Of a stretch of 64,000 nucleotides of DNA, positions 61,623 through 64,000 are shown one piece after another. Under the pieces are notes generated by a model. It made no database searches. It was not told where the DNA came from and saw only the letters and a program-made list of their open reading frames with translations. Numbering within the stretch: the first letter of the stretch is position 1; the number at the start of each line of letters is the position of its first letter. This stretch comes from DAISVY01 sp036826635. Lineage in GTDB: Bacteria > Zixibacteria > MSB-5A5 > GN15 > FEB-12. The stretch covers positions 248,001-312,000 of the forward strand of contig DAISVY010000002.1 of NCBI GenBank assembly GCA_036826635.1, in the 5' to 3' direction. Both the position numbers and the translations under genes were made by a program.

Positions 61623-62732
61623 CTATCGATGCGAGCCGTTCTTGTAGAACGGTGGTTTCACCACCGTAGCCGGAACGCGCTTGTCGCGAATCGCTATTTC
61701 AACCGTCGTGCCCGACTTCGCTTTACCGCGGGGCACATAACCCAGGGCAACCGGTTTTTGCAACGAAGGTGAGAAAGTACCCGATGTCACCTGACCGATT
61801 TCTGATTCCCCGTCGTATATCCCGTATCCGTGCCGGGGTACGTTGCGACCATCCATCTCCAGACAAACCAGGCGCCGTTTCGGCTTCTCTTCTTTCTGTC
61901 GGGCGATTACTTCTTTCCCGATGAAGTCTTTATCGAAATCGACAATCCAACTCAGACCGGCTTCCACCGGCGTGGTGTTCCGGTCGATATCGTTCCCGTA
62001 AAGAGCCATTTTCATTTCGAGTCGAAGAGTATCGCGGGCACCCAGACCGATCAACTCCATCCCGAACTCCCGGCCCGCCTCATTGACCGCCTGCCACAGA
62101 GCTTCACAGTGGGCGGTTGGAATGTACAACTCAAACCCGTCTTCGCCCGTGTAACCGGTGCGCGAAAACATCAGTTCGACCCCGGCCACCCTGGCTGTCG
62201 CCAGCGTATAGTAACCCATGCCATCCAGATCGTAGTCGGTCAGCTTGACCATCACCTTCTGGGCGTTCGGTCCCTGAATGGCCAGAAGACCCAATTCCGC
62301 GGAACGATTGACCAGTGTCACCTTGCCGTCCAGATGAGAATTCAGCCAATCGAAATCCTTTTGCAGGTTGGATGCGTTGACCACCAGGAAATACTCCTGC
62401 TCACCGGTCCTGTACACCAACAGATCGTCGACGATTCCACCCTCTGGATACGGCATACAACTGTACTGAATCTGACCGACCTCAAGCGCGGCCACGTTGT
62501 TGGTTGTAGTTTTCTGAAGAAACGCCAGGGCGTCTTCGCCGGAAACCACGAACTCCCCCATATGGGAAAGATCGAAGAGGCCAACGTTATTGCGCACGGC
62601 CAGATGTTCGAGCGTGATACCCTTGTACTGCACCGGCATAAGGAATCCGGCAAAATCGACTATCCGGGCACCGGCATCCACATGTTGCCGGTAAAACGGA
62701 GTCTTTATCGGTTGTTTGTTTGTATCTGTCAT
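61623..62732 (-). CDS. gcvT: Glycine cleavage system T protein (aminomethyltransferase)
   Basis: 369 residues. DLSHMGEFVVSGEDALAF, the catalytic-Asp region EGGIVDDLLVYRTGE, the folate-binding FSRTGYTGEDGFELY, and RLEMKMALYGNDIDRNTTPV are all typical. It transfers the methylene group to tetrahydrofolate. No gcvH or gcvP lie next to it in the window, so it is split from its partners. ATG at 62732 with GGAAGG six bases upstream. First gene of a long minus-strand run. Confidence 0.97.
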   Translation of the reverse strand: MTDTNKQPIKTPFYRQHVDAGARIVDFAGFLMPVQYKGITLEHLAVRNNVGLFDLSHMGEFVVSGEDALAFLQKTTTNNVAALEVGQIQYSCMPYPEGGIVDDLLVYRTGEQEYFLVVNASNLQKDFDWLNSHLDGKVTLVNRSAELGLLAIQGPNAQKVMVKLTDYDLDGMGYYTLATARVAGVELMFSRTGYTGEDGFELYIPTAHCEALWQAVNEAGREFGMELIGLGARDTLRLEMKMALYGNDIDRNTTPVEAGLSWIVDFDKDFIGKEVIARQKEEKPKRRLVCLEMDGRNVPRHGYGIYDGESEIGQVTSGTFSPSLQKPVALGYVPRGKAKSGTTVEIAIRDKRVPATVVKPPFYKNGSHR

Positions 62733-63299
62733 TATGCCTTCCCGAAGCTATTTTCGTTAAGTGATTCAAATAAACCGCCCACCGGATAAAAGTCAACAGC
62801 AATCCCCCGACGCCCCCTGTAAGTGATTGTTCCGAAAGCGATAAGAGAGCATCGAAAGGACCGGGCCCTGATCCCCGGCAACAACGCCCCCCGGCTGGGC
62901 GGTCGCGCGAGGAACCCATACCATGACATAGGTAAAACGGTCGATCCGTCCGTATTTGCCCGGGCTGTCCAAAAGGCAATTTCAAGCTCTCCCACCCGTT
63001 CTTTGCATGGCAATTTCCGGTGGGCAAATCGAAGATTACCGCGCATGGTCAAAAGTGCGCATACGACAATTCGTACAATGGATTATATAGTCGTTTTTTT
63101 CGTTCCGGGTAACCCGGTCATCCTGACCTATTATTTGTTTGTCATCTTAACTCCGTTGTTCGTACGAAGTTAATCCGACTGATGTCTTTATTGACAATGT
63201 TAATTTTTCCTTGTGTCATATCGTCAATAGGTTATTTTATTAAGTGTTGAGGTTATCCAACCGGGGGTGGGGACCTTTAGATAGAAAGATTTATCGTAA
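62733..63299. other. 567-base divergent gap between gcvT and ispE
   Basis: Must contain both promoters. I looked for a glycine riboswitch in front of gcvT and did not find its conserved core. The minus-strand reading across this gap overlaps gcvT in another frame and is not coding. Confidence 0.4.
63191..63219 (+). promoter_or_regulatory. Candidate promoter of ispE
   Basis: TTGACA, a 17-base spacer and TGTCAT (four of six). It ends about 80 bases before the ATG. Confidence 0.45.
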
Positions 63300-64000
63300 A
63301 TGTTTTTGAAACAAACCAGTCCTGATTCTATTGTTGTCGGTGCCCCGGCGAAGGTCAACTTGTTCCTTGAGGTGCTGGGCAAACGGAAGGACGGTTACCA
63401 CGATATCAACTCGCTCTTCCAGGCGGTGTCGCTCTTTGACCGTCTGCACTTTACACGTATCAGAAACAGTCGCCGCATTGAAATACACACTAACAAAGCG
63501 ACAGATATACCACTGGACGACAATAACCTGATCAGCCGGGCTTATCAACTCATGCGGGACCGGTACGATCTGGACTTCGGCCTGCATGTTGATCTGGAGA
63601 AAAACATCCCTGTCGCAGCCGGTTTGGCCGGCGGTTCGGCTGATGGAGCAGCCACTATCCTGGCCTGTACGGTTCTGGCCGATCTGCCTTTGAGTCAGGC
63701 CGAGATGGCCGACGCAGGTCTGCAAATCGGTTCCGATCTGCCTTTCTTCTTTTCTCGCGGGCAGGCTATTGTCCGGGGACGCGGCGAGAAACTGACAGAA
63801 ACGGATTTTCCTACCGATTATTGGCTGGTTTTGGTAACTCCGGACGTGGCTGTCTCGACGGCCGAGAGCTATGCCGCACTTAGTTTGAACTTGACAAAAA
63901 CCAAGGACCCGTTTACTTTACGCGTCTGCAAGACGCCCGAGGAATTAGGGCGTTATCTGCAGGAAACAGGCAACGATTTCGAAGAAATCCAGTGCCGATC
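63300..64000 (+). CDS. ispE: 4-diphosphocytidyl-2-C-methyl-D-erythritol kinase (3' end outside window)
   Basis: 233 codons are visible and fully open. GHMP kinase motifs: VGAPAKVNLFLEVLGKRKDG (motif 1) and the ATP loop PVAAGLAGGSADGAAT (motif 2), then LQIGSDLPFFFSRGQAIV. It phosphorylates CDP-methylerythritol in the non-mevalonate isoprenoid pathway. ATG at 63300; a TTG at 63306 is an alternative. Ribosome site weak. Confidence 0.95.
   Translation, partial: MFLKQTSPDSIVVGAPAKVNLFLEVLGKRKDGYHDINSLFQAVSLFDRLHFTRIRNSRRIEIHTNKATDIPLDDNNLISRAYQLMRDRYDLDFGLHVDLEKNIPVAAGLAGGSADGAATILACTVLADLPLSQAEMADAGLQIGSDLPFFFSRGQAIVRGRGEKLTETDFPTDYWLVLVTPDVAVSTAESYAALSLNLTKTKDPFTLRVCKTPEELGRYLQETGNDFEEIQCR

Noticed and set aside
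62733..63050. Glycine riboswitch before gcvT
   Set aside because: A GGGAGAG and a CTCTC occur, but the conserved aptamer core is absent.

Overview
The window looks like the chromosome of a strictly anaerobic or microaerophilic, Gram-negative bacterium of the FCB group, possibly candidate phylum Zixibacteria (an inference, not proven here). The pointers are an anaerobe-type oxygen defence set (rubrerythrin, ferritin, superoxide reductase, PerR-like regulator), an ORP/NifX/MinD cluster typical of anaerobes, TolC and lipoproteins (so an outer membrane), a secreted protein with a C-terminal 'NYPNPFNP' type IX-like sorting domain, and tRNA genes without encoded CCA.

Layout. 1-2.0 kb: oxygen and iron defence genes. 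2.3-5.1 kb: an alkyltransferase-like protein, a Cys-rich unknown protein, a small transcription unit and rsgA. 5.1-8.8 kb: a chemoreceptor and a DUF401 membrane protein. 9.0-16.6 kb: a sigma-54 activator followed by a long + strand operon with three NifX/ORP-like proteins, two MinD-type ATPases carrying ferredoxin inserts, Gly-rich small proteins, a methyltransferase, a TrmO-like protein and a radical SAM enzyme. Two TTGCA-N4-TGCAA palindromes and a GG-N10-GC promoter lie between the activator and the operon. 16.8-19.8 kb: a small island beside tRNA-Met with a nucleotide-cyclase-like gene coupled to an unknown gene, a broken DUF4411 toxin gene and an IS3-type remnant. 20.0-29.7 kb: CorA, an MscS channel, and a MarR-controlled RND efflux operon that ends with an alarmone-synthetase gene overlapping tolC. 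30-44.5 kb: an ECF sigma/anti-sigma pair, a GT-C glycosyltransferase, secreted proteins and lipoproteins, CLC channel, dipeptidase, mntP, tRNA-Ser and a CYTH protein. 44.6-62.7 kb: two long housekeeping stretches on the minus strand (rng-fmt-def-yajC; gerW-DUF2953-nth-prmC-prfA-DUF1385-rpmE; methyltransferase-flavoprotein-ABC-F-BatA/VWA-TPR-comB-gcvT). 63.3 kb to the end: ispE, cut by the window edge.

The most interesting parts are the sigma-54 controlled ORP-like cluster, whose regulator, enhancer sites and promoter can all be seen in order; the coupled cyclase-like pair in the tRNA-side island; the alarmone synthetase in the efflux operon; and a tiny promoter-ORF-terminator unit ahead of rsgA. 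All functions are read from sequence by eye. No database search was run.
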